DNA of 64,000 nucleotides from positions 24,164 through 88,163 of the forward strand of contig CAYLGT010000001.1 of NCBI GenBank assembly GCA_964383465.1, in the 5' to 3' direction. Positions 25,600 through 33,467 of this stretch are shown in pieces. A program made the position numbers and the translations under genes. Origin of the DNA: CAYLGT01 sp964383465 (GTDB lineage Bacteria > Patescibacteriota > Saccharimonadia > Saccharimonadales > Saccharimonadaceae). Every line of letters begins with the position of its first letter. Position 1 is the stretch's first letter. The notes under the pieces were generated by a model that worked only from the letters and a program-made list of their open reading frames with translations, was not told where the DNA came from and did not search any database.

Positions 25600-27115
25600 A
25601 TCCCTTCATGACCTTGTCGGCAGTCTTCTTTATCATGTCGAGAGTTTTTTCGTCTGGTTTGTCGCCTTTGTTCAGCTCCCGCATCTCGTCTTTGTGCGAA
25701 GACCAAAGTTCAGTGAGTAGCGCCGTCTGGGCCGGCTTCACTTTCGCGAGCGGCACGTGATCGAAGGCACCCGACTCAGCTGCATGGATCGATGCGACTT
25801 GCTCCCACACACCCATAGGCTGGTACTGTGGCTGTTTGAGTAGCTCCGTCAGACGAGCGCCGCGCGCCAATGTGGTCTGGGTATCTTTGTCGAGGTCACT
25901 ACCAAACTGAGCAAAGGCGGCTAGCTCACGGTACTGTGACAGCCCCAGCTTGAGACCACCACTCAGTGACTTCACAGCCTTTGTCTGCGCGTCACCACCA
26001 ACTCGTGACACAGAAAGTCCCGCCGAGATTGCCGGACGGATACCCTGGAAAAAGAGGTCGGTCTCCATAAAGATCTGGCCATCGGTGATAGAAATAACAT
26101 TCGTTGGGATATATGCCGAGATGTCACCCGCCTGGGTTTCGATGATCGGGAGCGCAGTAAGTGAACCAGCACCAAGTTCGTCAGAGAGTTTTGCTGAGCG
26201 TTCGAGAAGACGAGAGTGCAGGTAGAAGACATCACCTGGGTACGCTTCACGGCCCGGTGGGCGGCGCAAAAGCAGTGACATCTGGCGGTAGGCAGCAGCA
26301 TGCTTTGTTAGGTCGTCATAGATCATGAGTGCATGCCCGCCATTGTCTCGGAAGTACTCACCCATGGCGGTACCGGCATACGGTGCCAAATAAAGTAGGG
26401 AAGCAGGATCACTCGGACCAGCAGCGACGACGATGGTCTGCTCCATGACGCCTTCTTCGGTAAGGCGATCGATGATGCGAGCGACTTTACTAAGTTTTTG
26501 CCCAACTGCCACATAAACGTTTACTACACCCGACTTCTGACGCGCCTGGTTCACCATCGTGTCGAGTGCGATGGCAGTTTTTCCAGTCTGTCGGTCACCG
26601 ATGATGAGCTCTCGCTGGCCGCGGCCAATAGGGAACATGGCGTCGATGGCAAGGATTCCCGTCATAAGTGGTTCATGAACGTGCTTACGACCCATGACAC
26701 CGACTGCAGGACGTTCAACGAGACCTGTTTTCTTTGTCTTTATAGGCCCCTTACCGTCGAGAGGGCGGCCCAGTGGGTCAACAACACGGCCGAGAAGCGC
26801 TTCACCAACTGGTACACTCAGTACATTTCCAGCAAGCGTTACATGTGCACCAGCTTTCACCTCGGCATCGTCACCGAGGAGCACAGCACCAATTTCGTCT
26901 TCCATGAGGTTGAGTGCAAACGCTTCGACAACGCCATTTTCGGTCTCTATGCGTACCACTTCGTTAAATCCACAGTCAGTCAGACCGTAGATCCAAGCCA
27001 CACCGTCACCAACTCGTGTCACCACACCGGTGCTACCGAGTTCACCTGAACTCTTCAGACCGTCGATGCTGCGTTGCAAGTCGCGTGCTAGTTCTTTTAC
27101 ATTTATTTCACTCAT
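25586..27115 (-). CDS. atpA: F1Fo ATP synthase subunit alpha
   Basis: 509 residues. Walker A IGDRQTGKTAIALDTMVNQ, ALMIYDDLTKHAAAYRQMSL and RRPPGREAYPGDVFYLHSRL are all present, as is the arginine-finger block ISAGLSVSRVGGDAQTKAVK. It provides the non-catalytic nucleotide sites of F1 and starts 11 nt after atpH. Confidence 0.97.
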   Translation of the reverse strand: MSEINVKELARDLQRSIDGLKSSGELGSTGVVTRVGDGVAWIYGLTDCGFNEVVRIETENGVVEAFALNLMEDEIGAVLLGDDAEVKAGAHVTLAGNVLSVPVGEALLGRVVDPLGRPLDGKGPIKTKKTGLVERPAVGVMGRKHVHEPLMTGILAIDAMFPIGRGQRELIIGDRQTGKTAIALDTMVNQARQKSGVVNVYVAVGQKLSKVARIIDRLTEEGVMEQTIVVAAGPSDPASLLYLAPYAGTAMGEYFRDNGGHALMIYDDLTKHAAAYRQMSLLLRRPPGREAYPGDVFYLHSRLLERSAKLSDELGAGSLTALPIIETQAGDISAYIPTNVISITDGQIFMETDLFFQGIRPAISAGLSVSRVGGDAQTKAVKSLSGGLKLGLSQYRELAAFAQFGSDLDKDTQTTLARGARLTELLKQPQYQPMGVWEQVASIHAAESGAFDHVPLAKVKPAQTALLTELWSSHKDEMRELNKGDKPDEKTLDMIKKTADKVMKGFVSG

Positions 27116-27126
27116 ATAGTCCTTTC

Positions 27127-27513
27127 CTAGTCGGTCGATTTTAACTTTCGCAGTCGAGATGCAACCGAAGCGTCAAACCGTTTGCTCGGGGTGGTAACGA
27201 TGATCCCTCCGAGCAATGCCGGCTCGACGTACTCTTCGAGCGTAACCTGTGTCGCACCTTCTGACTGCTTCACATAGTCAATGACTGCCTTTTTTAACTC
27301 ATCTGTTAGTGGTCGAGCGGTTTCGACCTTGGCCGTAACTGCGCCGAGCTCGGCGAGATTTCGCGAGATGTCACCGATGATGGCGTCGAGCTGAGACGTC
27401 ATCTTGTGGGCAACAACATAGGCGGCTAGCTCTCGTAGGAGTGGCGCTTTCGCATCACCCGCAGCCAGCCTCTCGGCCACATAGCGCGTCAAAACTCGTC
27501 GAGACGTCTTCAC
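27127..27513 (-). CDS. atpH: F1Fo ATP synthase subunit delta, short form
   Basis: 128 residues, against about 175-180 usually. The C-terminal part typical of delta is present (VTLEEYVEPALLGGIIVTTP, the GG-I block, then the basic end RLRKLKSTD), while the N-terminal six-helix domain that binds alpha appears reduced. It overlaps atpF by 4 nt. Assignment rests on both motif and operon position. Confidence 0.88.
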   Translation of the reverse strand: MKTSRRVLTRYVAERLAAGDAKAPLLRELAAYVVAHKMTSQLDAIIGDISRNLAELGAVTAKVETARPLTDELKKAVIDYVKQSEGATQVTLEEYVEPALLGGIIVTTPSKRFDASVASRLRKLKSTD

Positions 27514-28046
27514 GAACGAGCCTCCTCAAGCGCTTTTTTCACTAGTTCAGCATCTTTTTTCGCATCGAGCTTAGTGTCGATGACTTTCTCGGTTGCACTC
27601 GCTACGAGCCCGAGCATCTCTTGTTTCAACTCTAGCTTTGCGCTGGCTACTTCGCTCTCTATACGCGCCTGAGCCTGCTCCAGTAGGTGCTCCGCACGTG
27701 ACGCAGCCTTCGCACTGGCATCCTCGACAACTTTTGCAGCCTCGTGGCGTGCGCCGGCTACTATGTCGGCGGCTTCATCCTGGGCATCTTTGAGAAGCTT
27801 AGCCGTCTTTTCGTTCGTCTTTTCCAGTTGAGCCGCGGCTTCTTTCGCGTTGTCTAAACTTTCCAAAACTGCGTTTCGACGAGCCTCGAGTGTTTCGACG
27901 AGTTTGCCATAGACGAACTTGCGTAGCAGCAAAAGTACCAGCACAAACGTGATCAGCTGGAACAGAAAGCCCTGTAGGTTAATGCCAAGTGCACCGAGCC
28001 CCCCAGAAGAGGCTTGTTCACTGGCGAATTGTATATACGTCGTCAC
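27510..28046 (-). CDS. atpF: F1Fo ATP synthase subunit b
   Basis: 178 residues: a membrane segment near residues 26-44 (GFLFQLITFVLVLLLLRKFV) followed by a long Ala/Lys/Glu-rich coiled coil (AKEAAAQLEKTNEKTAKLLK). It forms the peripheral stalk. Confidence 0.94.
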   Translation of the reverse strand: MTTYIQFASEQASSGGLGALGINLQGFLFQLITFVLVLLLLRKFVYGKLVETLEARRNAVLESLDNAKEAAAQLEKTNEKTAKLLKDAQDEAADIVAGARHEAAKVVEDASAKAASRAEHLLEQAQARIESEVASAKLELKQEMLGLVASATEKVIDTKLDAKKDAELVKKALEEARS

Positions 28047-28056
28047 AGTCGACTCC

Positions 28057-28266
28057 CTAGGCTGTCGTAAAGACGATCAACAGTACGAACGCTAGCACGG
28101 CGTCAACCAGACCGGCCATGATAAAAGCAGTCGAAAGAACTTTTCCCTGTGCCTCTGGGTTACGACCAACTGACTTTACAGCGCTTGCACCGATCAGGCC
28201 GACACCGATTGCAGGACCAATGGCGCCAAATGCGATGGTAAGACCTTTGATAAATGCTGGATCCAT
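28057..28266 (-). CDS. atpE: F1Fo ATP synthase subunit c
   Basis: 69 residues, two helices around a polar loop (KSVGRNPEAQGK). The first helix has the glycine pattern GAIGPAIGVGLIGAS. The ion-binding carboxylate in helix 2 is Asp (MAGLVDAVLAFVLL) with Ala next to it, and the Gln/Ser ligands of Na+-type rings are absent, so protons are the likely coupling ion. Confidence 0.95.
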   Translation of the reverse strand: MDPAFIKGLTIAFGAIGPAIGVGLIGASAVKSVGRNPEAQGKVLSTAFIMAGLVDAVLAFVLLIVFTTA

Positions 28267-28297
28267 GAGTGTTACTCCTTTTTACTTAACTTCGTCA

Positions 28298-29110
28298 TCA
28301 CTTTGCCGCAGATAACTTTACGACGTCGTGAGCAGGTTCTGAGTGGTCTTCATCATCATGCGTGGCGATGCCCAGATAGACCATGCTGAGCATCATAAAC
28401 AGGTAGGCTTGGATAAGTCCAAAGAAAATCTCCATGAGATATACAGGGAAGGTTGCCGCCCAGCCGAAATTGCCAGCCATTTCGCCAACCACATGGATAA
28501 GCACTTCACCGGCGTAAATAACGCCAAATAAACGCATACTCAGTGTGATGATACGAATGAACTCGCCCATGACTTCGATAAGCCCGATAAACAGGTTCAT
28601 AGGATTCCATGGCTTGTTCGTAAAGTAGTGTTGCAGATGCTTTTTTATGCCCAGCTCACGGATGGCAACAACTTGGATGGTTCCGATTGTCAAAATCGCC
28701 ATAGCAAGTGTCGCGTTGAGGTCGGCAGTAAAGGCACGCAGCAGTGGGGTTTGACCCTCGTGCGTGGCAACGTTGACTGTTCCAACTCCAGGGACTAGTG
28801 CAAGCAGGTTAGAAAACAGGATAAAGGTAAACAACGTCAAAAGTAGTGGCATAAATCGCACCGCCTTCGCACGCGAACCGAGATTTTCTTCTCCCAGGCC
28901 TAGGACGAATTCAACCAGACTTTCGACCGCGAAAGCGAACTTAGAACGCGGATTTGTCTGGGTGTAGCGAGCGGCAACGGCAAATACCGTCACTAGCAGG
29001 ACGCCTATAACCACTCCGTAGAGCATACTGTTCGTTATCTGCAGGCCAAAAACAGACGCAACAGGCTCAGCCGCAAGCGGCACACCGGTCGTTGCAGCGA
29101 AGTTAAACAC
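28298..29110 (-). CDS. atpB: F1Fo ATP synthase subunit a
   Basis: 270 residues with five to six membrane segments. The essential Arg lies in ITLSMRLFGVIYAGEV, and the C-terminal block IQAYLFMMLSMVYLGIATH is typical. The start is GTG at 29110. GAGAGG, the ribosome site, sits in the loop of the hairpin CTGCGA/TCGCAG (29113-29128). TATACT at 29194-29189 gives a leader of about 70 nt. First gene of an eight-subunit operon with one inserted ORF. Confidence 0.95.
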   Translation of the reverse strand: MFNFAATTGVPLAAEPVASVFGLQITNSMLYGVVIGVLLVTVFAVAARYTQTNPRSKFAFAVESLVEFVLGLGEENLGSRAKAVRFMPLLLTLFTFILFSNLLALVPGVGTVNVATHEGQTPLLRAFTADLNATLAMAILTIGTIQVVAIRELGIKKHLQHYFTNKPWNPMNLFIGLIEVMGEFIRIITLSMRLFGVIYAGEVLIHVVGEMAGNFGWAATFPVYLMEIFFGLIQAYLFMMLSMVYLGIATHDDEDHSEPAHDVVKLSAAK

Positions 29111-29225
29111 CTGCGACCTCTCGCAGAACGTGTGAGTGTACAGCGTACCCGCGCTGACTACAGTAAAATCCCTTCATTTCTTCTTATGAGTATAGCAGTC
29201 GAAGCACTTGAAGTATAGTGGTGCT

Positions 29226-29411
29226 ATGCGCATGCACCATATGCCAGCCCCACACAAAAAATGTGGCACGAAAAATTGCTACCCACGTCGGGTAGATGCT
29301 GAGCTCGTCAAGGATGAACAAGAAATCATTCACCCCGACCTAGAACTCAAGATTTATCGATGCATGGATTGCGGAACTTGGCACCTCACTCGAGTCTCAG
29401 AGAAACAATGA
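29226..29411 (+). CDS. Small zinc-ribbon-like protein, 61 aa
   Basis: MRMHHMPAPHKKCGTKNCYP... with two Cys pairs (CGTKNC and CMDCGTWH) and many His, suggesting a zinc ribbon. TATAGT at 29214-29219 ends 6 nt before the ATG at 29226, so this start is chosen over an upstream TTG and the mRNA should be leaderless. Function unknown; divergent from the atp operon. Confidence 0.65.
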   Translation: MRMHHMPAPHKKCGTKNCYPRRVDAELVKDEQEIIHPDLELKIYRCMDCGTWHLTRVSEKQ

Positions 29412-29431
29412 TCGTAAACGTATCATAAATA

Positions 29432-29451
29432 TGCTATACTTTGTATAGTAA
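29432..29451 (+). promoter_or_regulatory. Promoter with palindromic operator (copy 2)
   Basis: Twenty bases identical to 2166-2185, containing CTATACTTTGTATAG. Here an AAGGAG ribosome site follows. Confidence 0.6.
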
Positions 29452-29464
29452 AGGAGCGAATCAA

Positions 29465-29725
29465 ATGGCAGAATCATCAACACCCAGCATCACTCTCTAT
29501 AGCACCAGTTGGTGCGGCTTTTGCAAAATGACCGCCAAATACCTGCATGACAAAGGTATTGAATTTGTTGAAAAAGACATCGAGGCCGACGAAAGCGCAC
29601 ACCAAGAACTCATGTCGAAGATCAACAACGATTTTCGTGGCGTGCCGGTAACTGACATAAACGGTACTATGGTGCTTGGCTTCGACCGCCCAGCTATCGA
29701 TGCTGCGCTCGAAGGCGGGCTATAG
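29465..29725 (+). CDS. Glutaredoxin-like thiol-disulfide protein
   Basis: 86 residues with the thioredoxin-fold redox site SWCGFCKMTAKYL, a conserved cis-Pro (GVPVTDINGT) and GFDRPAIDAAL near the end. Length and motif fit mycoredoxin/NrdH-type glutaredoxins. AAAGGAG lies before the ATG at 29465. It shares its palindromic promoter with the dioxygenase at 2.2 kb, so both may answer to the same, possibly redox, signal. Confidence 0.85.
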   Translation: MAESSTPSITLYSTSWCGFCKMTAKYLHDKGIEFVEKDIEADESAHQELMSKINNDFRGVPVTDINGTMVLGFDRPAIDAALEGGL

Positions 29726-29811
29726 TATACTTAAAGACATGGAACACGAGTGGTAACTACGGTTCCACCTCTGCACGCGACTGTTTTTGCCGCTCGAACT
29801 GTTTCGAGCGG
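29721..29811 (+). promoter_or_regulatory. Leader with mini-ORF and terminator-like hairpin
   Basis: TATACT (29726-29731) overlaps the preceding stop codon region. A 5-codon ORF (MEHEW, 29739-29756) begins 7 nt later, then comes CCGCTCGAA/TTCGAGCGG (29790-29811) with TTTT, 24 nt before the next gene. This looks like an attenuator. Confidence 0.45.
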
Positions 29812-29834
29812 TTTTAATAGGTAAAGGAGGTGAC

Positions 29835-30071
29835 ATGGCAAACGTAGACCCTCAGATTTTAAATATCTTAAGAGCGCAGCACGACGTAGGCTCTCAGCAC
29901 ATTGAGCACGCCCACAGTGAGACACCAACAGTAGAGACCGAGGCCGATACGCCTCCCGAAGGACTGGTCGATCGTATGATTGTTACTGCGCGAGCTGCTG
30001 CGTTTCTGCGCGAAACTCGACTGCGTTTGCGACAGACCGAACACAGTGAGGGGGACGAACTCTCATCATGA
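29835..30071 (+). CDS. Hypothetical protein, 78 aa
   Basis: Not recognised. A perfect ribosome site AAAGGAGGTGAC precedes ATG 29835. The N-terminal half is acidic and His-rich (VGSQHIEHAHSETPTVE); the C-terminal half is a basic helix (RAAAFLRETRLRLRQTEH). It overlaps the next gene by 4 nt (ATGA), so the two form an operon. Confidence 0.6.
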   Translation: MANVDPQILNILRAQHDVGSQHIEHAHSETPTVETEADTPPEGLVDRMIVTARAAAFLRETRLRLRQTEHSEGDELSS

Positions 30072-30550
30072 ACACACCCCCAGAGGGCGAAATAATTCAC
30101 CTGAGCAATCATGTTCCAGCACCCCGCAGTGCCGAGCATGATGAAACACTCGACTTTGCCGCTATGTCCGCGGAAGAACTTGCGAGCTATGTCATGTCCG
30201 AGTTACGTCATCCTTCGACCCATCGTATGAGAGGTGATACACTGGCAGATTTTATACAGAAAAATTTACTTTCGGGCCAAGGTACACAGGGTACGCTAGG
30301 TGCATCAGTACGGCGAAGCATACAACGATCAGAGATTTTCACAGACACGGACCTCTACGACCGGAAACTTGAACAAGACGAAGTATTTGCGTTTCTAGCC
30401 AGAGCGCTGCAGGCAACCAGAGGAGATATAGAGCGCGCTACAGCACGAAAAGTCGTGATGGACCTGCTCAGTTTTCGAGGAACGCTTACGGCACATACCA
30501 CGATGGATGATCACGAATGGAAAGAGATGGTTGTGCGGTTATTTGACTGA
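30068..30550 (+). CDS. Hypothetical protein, 160 aa
   Basis: Not recognised. Soluble, probably all-helical (FAAMSAEELASYVMSELRHP, DRKLEQDEVFAFLARALQAT). Co-translated with the 78-residue protein before it. It overlaps the end of the convergent ABC-F gene by 12 nt. Confidence 0.65.
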   Translation: MNTPPEGEIIHLSNHVPAPRSAEHDETLDFAAMSAEELASYVMSELRHPSTHRMRGDTLADFIQKNLLSGQGTQGTLGASVRRSIQRSEIFTDTDLYDRKLEQDEVFAFLARALQATRGDIERATARKVVMDLLSFRGTLTAHTTMDDHEWKEMVVRLFD

Positions 30551-32263
30551 ACCGATGGCAATCACTTCGCCGCCGATATTTTGCTGAAAATAGCTATCGT
30601 GTGAAACATACAAAATAGCACCACTATACTTTTCCAGTGCATTTTCAAGTTCCTCGATGCTCGGTAAATCCAAGTGATTAGTCGGCTCATCTAGGATAAG
30701 GAGCTGCGGATCATTTGCGAGCATGGCAATCAGCTGAAAACGTGCTTTTTGGCCACCACTCAGTTTTGACAGCGGCACTTTTGCATCACCCTCCGTAAAC
30801 AAGTAGTCACTCAGAAGACTTCGAATTTTCGTCTCGTTGATAGGAAGTGCGCGATCGAGATACATACGTTCGATAGCTTCCGTCAGCGGAAGGTCAAAGT
30901 AACTGCCCGAGACTTCTTGTTCGTATACGCCGACACGAACTTTGCTGTCGAGTTCGAGCTCGCCCGCAAAATACTTCACCGAGTTTTCAGCTTGTTTGCT
31001 GGTGACGTTCTGACCCCCTAGAAGAGACTCTTCGCGCCGCACGGCATGGAGCGGTGCGTCAAAAGCTCGTCCGCCTAGAAGTGCTTTGATGATGGTTGTT
31101 TTACCAGCACCATTTCGACCACGTAGCTCAACGGCTTCACCCTCACGCAGGTCGATATTTACCCCTGAAAACAGTGGGGAATTATAGCCCAGACTCAGCT
31201 CGCGCGCCGTAACAAGCACATGCTTCGAACGGCTTTCGTCACTTTTTATATTCATGCGGATGTTACGTGCTTTGAATTTCTGGTACTGCTCGGCAACTTT
31301 GTAGTTCAAGTTTTCTGCCGACTCTTTGTCGATCCAGAAAGTTGGTTTTTCTTTTTGCTGAAGCTCGGCAAGCTCCTGTCTCGAAACCATCTCCAGACGT
31401 TTAAACTTCTGGATAGTTGCTAGATTGCGAGCCTTTTCTTTCAGCCGCTGATAATCGAGAACTTTCACCTTCAGGTTTGCGATACGTTTTTCGATCATCT
31501 GAAACTCGTTCATTGCCGAACCGGTCGAGACAGCATTTTGCTTCAAATACGCGTCGTAATTACCCTTGAAGCTGACGGCTTCTCCGTCTTTGAGCTCGAC
31601 GATTCTATCGACACGGGCGAGTACATCACGGTCGTGAGTGATGATCAGCATCGCTTCGCGAGCCGACTTCATCCAGTCGATAAACTGGTTTTTCGCGACA
31701 TAGTCCATGTGGTTGGTTGGCTCGTCGATGAGTGCCAGATGTGCGTCGCTATGCATGACTTTTACCACTTCGACGAGTCGTTTCTGGCCACCGGACAACG
31801 TAGAAAATGCGCGGTGAGCCACCCCCTCGAGCTGAAACGCGTCAAGCTCTCGTTCGATCTGTTCCTCTATCTGGTAGAAGCCCTTGTCGTCAAACCGTTG
31901 CAGCGCCTCGGTATACTCCGTGATCATACGCAGATTGTCACCCATCGTTTCGGGATAGGTTTCGATGACACGACTGAGCTCAGCATACTCCGGCAGGCCC
32001 GCCAGTACGTATTGCAGCACCGTGATATCCTGCAGGTCATGGTGCTCCTGGGCGGTCGCAACGACAGAGGTGCCACGCTTGTATACAACATCACCCGTAA
32101 AGTCTTTGTCGGTTCCAACCAGGATCCCAAACAGAGTAGATTTACCCACACCATTGCGCCCGATCACCCCAATTTTTTCTCCATCATCAACAGAGAACCG
32201 GATGTTTTTGTACAAACTTTTCGGCCCGAAACTCTTTTCAACTATGTTGATATCGGCGATCAT
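30539..32263 (-). CDS. ABC-F ATPase
   Basis: 574 residues with two ABC cassettes and no membrane part. Cassette 1: VIGRNGVGKSTLF, TLSGGQKRLVEVV, LALIDEPTNHMD. Cassette 2: RGRNGAGKTTIIKALL, LSGGQKARFQLIAML, LLILDEPTNHLD. ABC-F proteins act on the ribosome (translation factors or antibiotic protection). Cassette 2 has an extra stretch after Walker A (GRAFDAPLHAVRREESLLGG, about 31010-31090), flanked by the repeated CTTCTAGG[C/G]GG; see findings. Confidence 0.92.
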   Translation of the reverse strand: MIADINIVEKSFGPKSLYKNIRFSVDDGEKIGVIGRNGVGKSTLFGILVGTDKDFTGDVVYKRGTSVVATAQEHHDLQDITVLQYVLAGLPEYAELSRVIETYPETMGDNLRMITEYTEALQRFDDKGFYQIEEQIERELDAFQLEGVAHRAFSTLSGGQKRLVEVVKVMHSDAHLALIDEPTNHMDYVAKNQFIDWMKSAREAMLIITHDRDVLARVDRIVELKDGEAVSFKGNYDAYLKQNAVSTGSAMNEFQMIEKRIANLKVKVLDYQRLKEKARNLATIQKFKRLEMVSRQELAELQQKEKPTFWIDKESAENLNYKVAEQYQKFKARNIRMNIKSDESRSKHVLVTARELSLGYNSPLFSGVNIDLREGEAVELRGRNGAGKTTIIKALLGGRAFDAPLHAVRREESLLGGQNVTSKQAENSVKYFAGELELDSKVRVGVYEQEVSGSYFDLPLTEAIERMYLDRALPINETKIRSLLSDYLFTEGDAKVPLSKLSGGQKARFQLIAMLANDPQLLILDEPTNHLDLPSIEELENALEKYSGAILYVSHDSYFQQNIGGEVIAIGSVK

Positions 32264-32299
32264 CGCTCTCTAGTATAACAGGGAAGCCACAAAAAGCTA

Positions 32300-32328
32300 T
32301 TGACATATATGCTTTTTTGTGATAATAT
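32300..32328 (+). promoter_or_regulatory. Promoter of the 32.3-kb RNA
   Basis: TTGACA, 17 bp, TAATAT (GATAAT with 15 bp is the alternative). Confidence 0.65.
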
Positions 32329-32334
32329 GGTTTA

Positions 32335-32684
32335 TAGCACGTGGGCAATCCATGTGTTGTACACGAAAATCAAGAATTCTTTCGCCGCGAGGTGAAAGAT
32401 AGTGGAGGCCCGGGTAAACCGACTACACCCGTTCCGGGCCTCCACGCCGCCACGTTCGCGGCAAGCTGCGCCCGTCCCGCCCGCTGGGGGATGTCTTGGC
32501 GCTGTGCCGCCTGCGAGGGCGGGGTCGATCGCCGGACCAGACGCCGGCATGCATTGCCGCCGTCGTCGCGACCGACCCCGCCCGGGACCTTTTCGTACTG
32601 TTAGCCAGCTCAGGTTGGCTCATAGGCCTTCGGGCCCCCTTTACTCCCCCTTGCAATCCAGCATTGGGGAGTTCTTTCTTTTTA
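32335..32684 (+). ncRNA. GC-rich structured RNA, about 350 nt, family unknown
   Basis: A 12-bp perfect stem (32402-32413 with 32434-32445, GTGGAGGCCCGG/CCGGGCCTCCAC) is followed by an 11-bp stem (GGGCGGGGTCG at 32517 with CGACCCCGCCC at 32573) that encloses GCCGG/CCGGC. GC content exceeds 65% here, in contrast to AT-rich flanks. The 16-codon ORF MCCTRKSRIL at 32351 is the only possible peptide. No tmRNA, RNase P or SRP signature seen. Confidence 0.55.
32643..32684 (+). terminator. Rho-independent terminator
   Basis: ACTCCCC/GGGGAGT followed by TTCTTTCTTTTT. Confidence 0.75.
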
Positions 32685-32741
32685 GACTAGATTTTTTCTG
32701 CCATTTGTTTCATCATATTACAAACCTTAGGAGCAAGCGAC

Positions 32742-32972
32742 ATGGCAGAAATTTTTCAATTTACCCACAGTCCCCATGAAGCAGGGACGGTTCGAGATGC
32801 TATGTCGGCTGTTCCGATCCCCCGGGAACTACAGGAAGCTGTGCTGGAGTTTGATCCTGAGGGAACACGAGGCGGCCCAGAGATCCTGGATGCCTATCAG
32901 GCGGCTGTCTACAAAGGCCGGGACGCGCGTGACGCTTTAGCTTCGGCAGTAAAGCGTGCGCACAGCGCCTAA
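32742..32972 (+). CDS. Hypothetical protein, 76 aa
   Basis: MAEIFQFTHSPHEAGTVRDA... Not recognised; a small soluble protein, acidic in the middle and basic at the end. TAGGAGCAAGCGAC gives a ribosome site before ATG 32742. Confidence 0.6.
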   Translation: MAEIFQFTHSPHEAGTVRDAMSAVPIPRELQEAVLEFDPEGTRGGPEILDAYQAAVYKGRDARDALASAVKRAHSA

Positions 32973-33023
32973 AACATCTTCGTGCTAATCTAGTGTTGTG
33001 GCCACGGGGCCATCGTTGACATC

Positions 33024-33410
33024 ATGAGAGAGTGGGGCATGACATCCGCTAGCACCGTAACTCGCGCCGATCTCCCACCGTTCTGGGTCTGGTCGCAACC
33101 AGCTCCGGACAACAAAAGTGGAATCGTGCACTTGTACCTGAGAGAACGTCTTACGAGTAGGCCGCTTGGCAAACTTGTTCAGGACCTAGAAAGTCTGACC
33201 GGTATCAGCTACGTCGACCAACACCCACAGTTTCTCACTGTCTACTGGCATTCCGATCCTCGCGACAGTATGGTCTCGGGGACAGGAGAGCTCATCGAAG
33301 AAGCTGCCAGGGTGCTCAACATCCAATGGCCCTGCAACTACGGGGTGATCTGCTCCGAAGTGGAGCGTGACGCCATGGCGAAAGTCATCGGAGGCGCCAT
33401 CTGGTCATGA
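33024..33410 (+). CDS. Hypothetical GC-rich-cassette protein, 128 aa
   Basis: Not recognised. Soluble with several Trp (FWVWSQPAP, TVYWHSD, NIQWPC); two Cys near the end. The ATG at 33024 or the one at 33039, preceded by GAGAGTGGGG, is the start. A perfect 24-bp palindrome follows the stop as terminator. Composition fits the foreign-looking cassettes. Confidence 0.55.
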   Translation: MREWGMTSASTVTRADLPPFWVWSQPAPDNKSGIVHLYLRERLTSRPLGKLVQDLESLTGISYVDQHPQFLTVYWHSDPRDSMVSGTGELIEEAARVLNIQWPCNYGVICSEVERDAMAKVIGGAIWS

Positions 33411-33426
33411 AGTCTGTGGCCACAAA

Positions 33427-33450
33427 GGGCGGAGCTAGCTAGCTCCGCCC
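33427..33450 (+). terminator. Perfect palindromic terminator
   Basis: GGGCGGAGCTAG/CTAGCTCCGCCC, 12 bp per arm without a loop; lies between convergent genes. Confidence 0.6.
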
Positions 33451-33467
33451 TAAACCATGGAAAAATT

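Noticed and set aside
28057..28266. Sodium-coupled ATP synthase
   Set aside because: The c subunit has Asp followed by Ala at the ion site and lacks the Gln and Ser/Thr ligands of Na+ types.
29739..29835. T-box riboswitch
   Set aside because: GAGTGGTAACTACGG looks slightly like a T-box, but the UGGNACC antiterminator core and a specifier stem are absent, and the downstream genes are not aminoacylation or amino-acid genes.
31538..32278. 246-codon plus-strand ORF opposite the ABC-F gene
   Set aside because: Shadow of a clear ABC-F frame with two Walker pairs.
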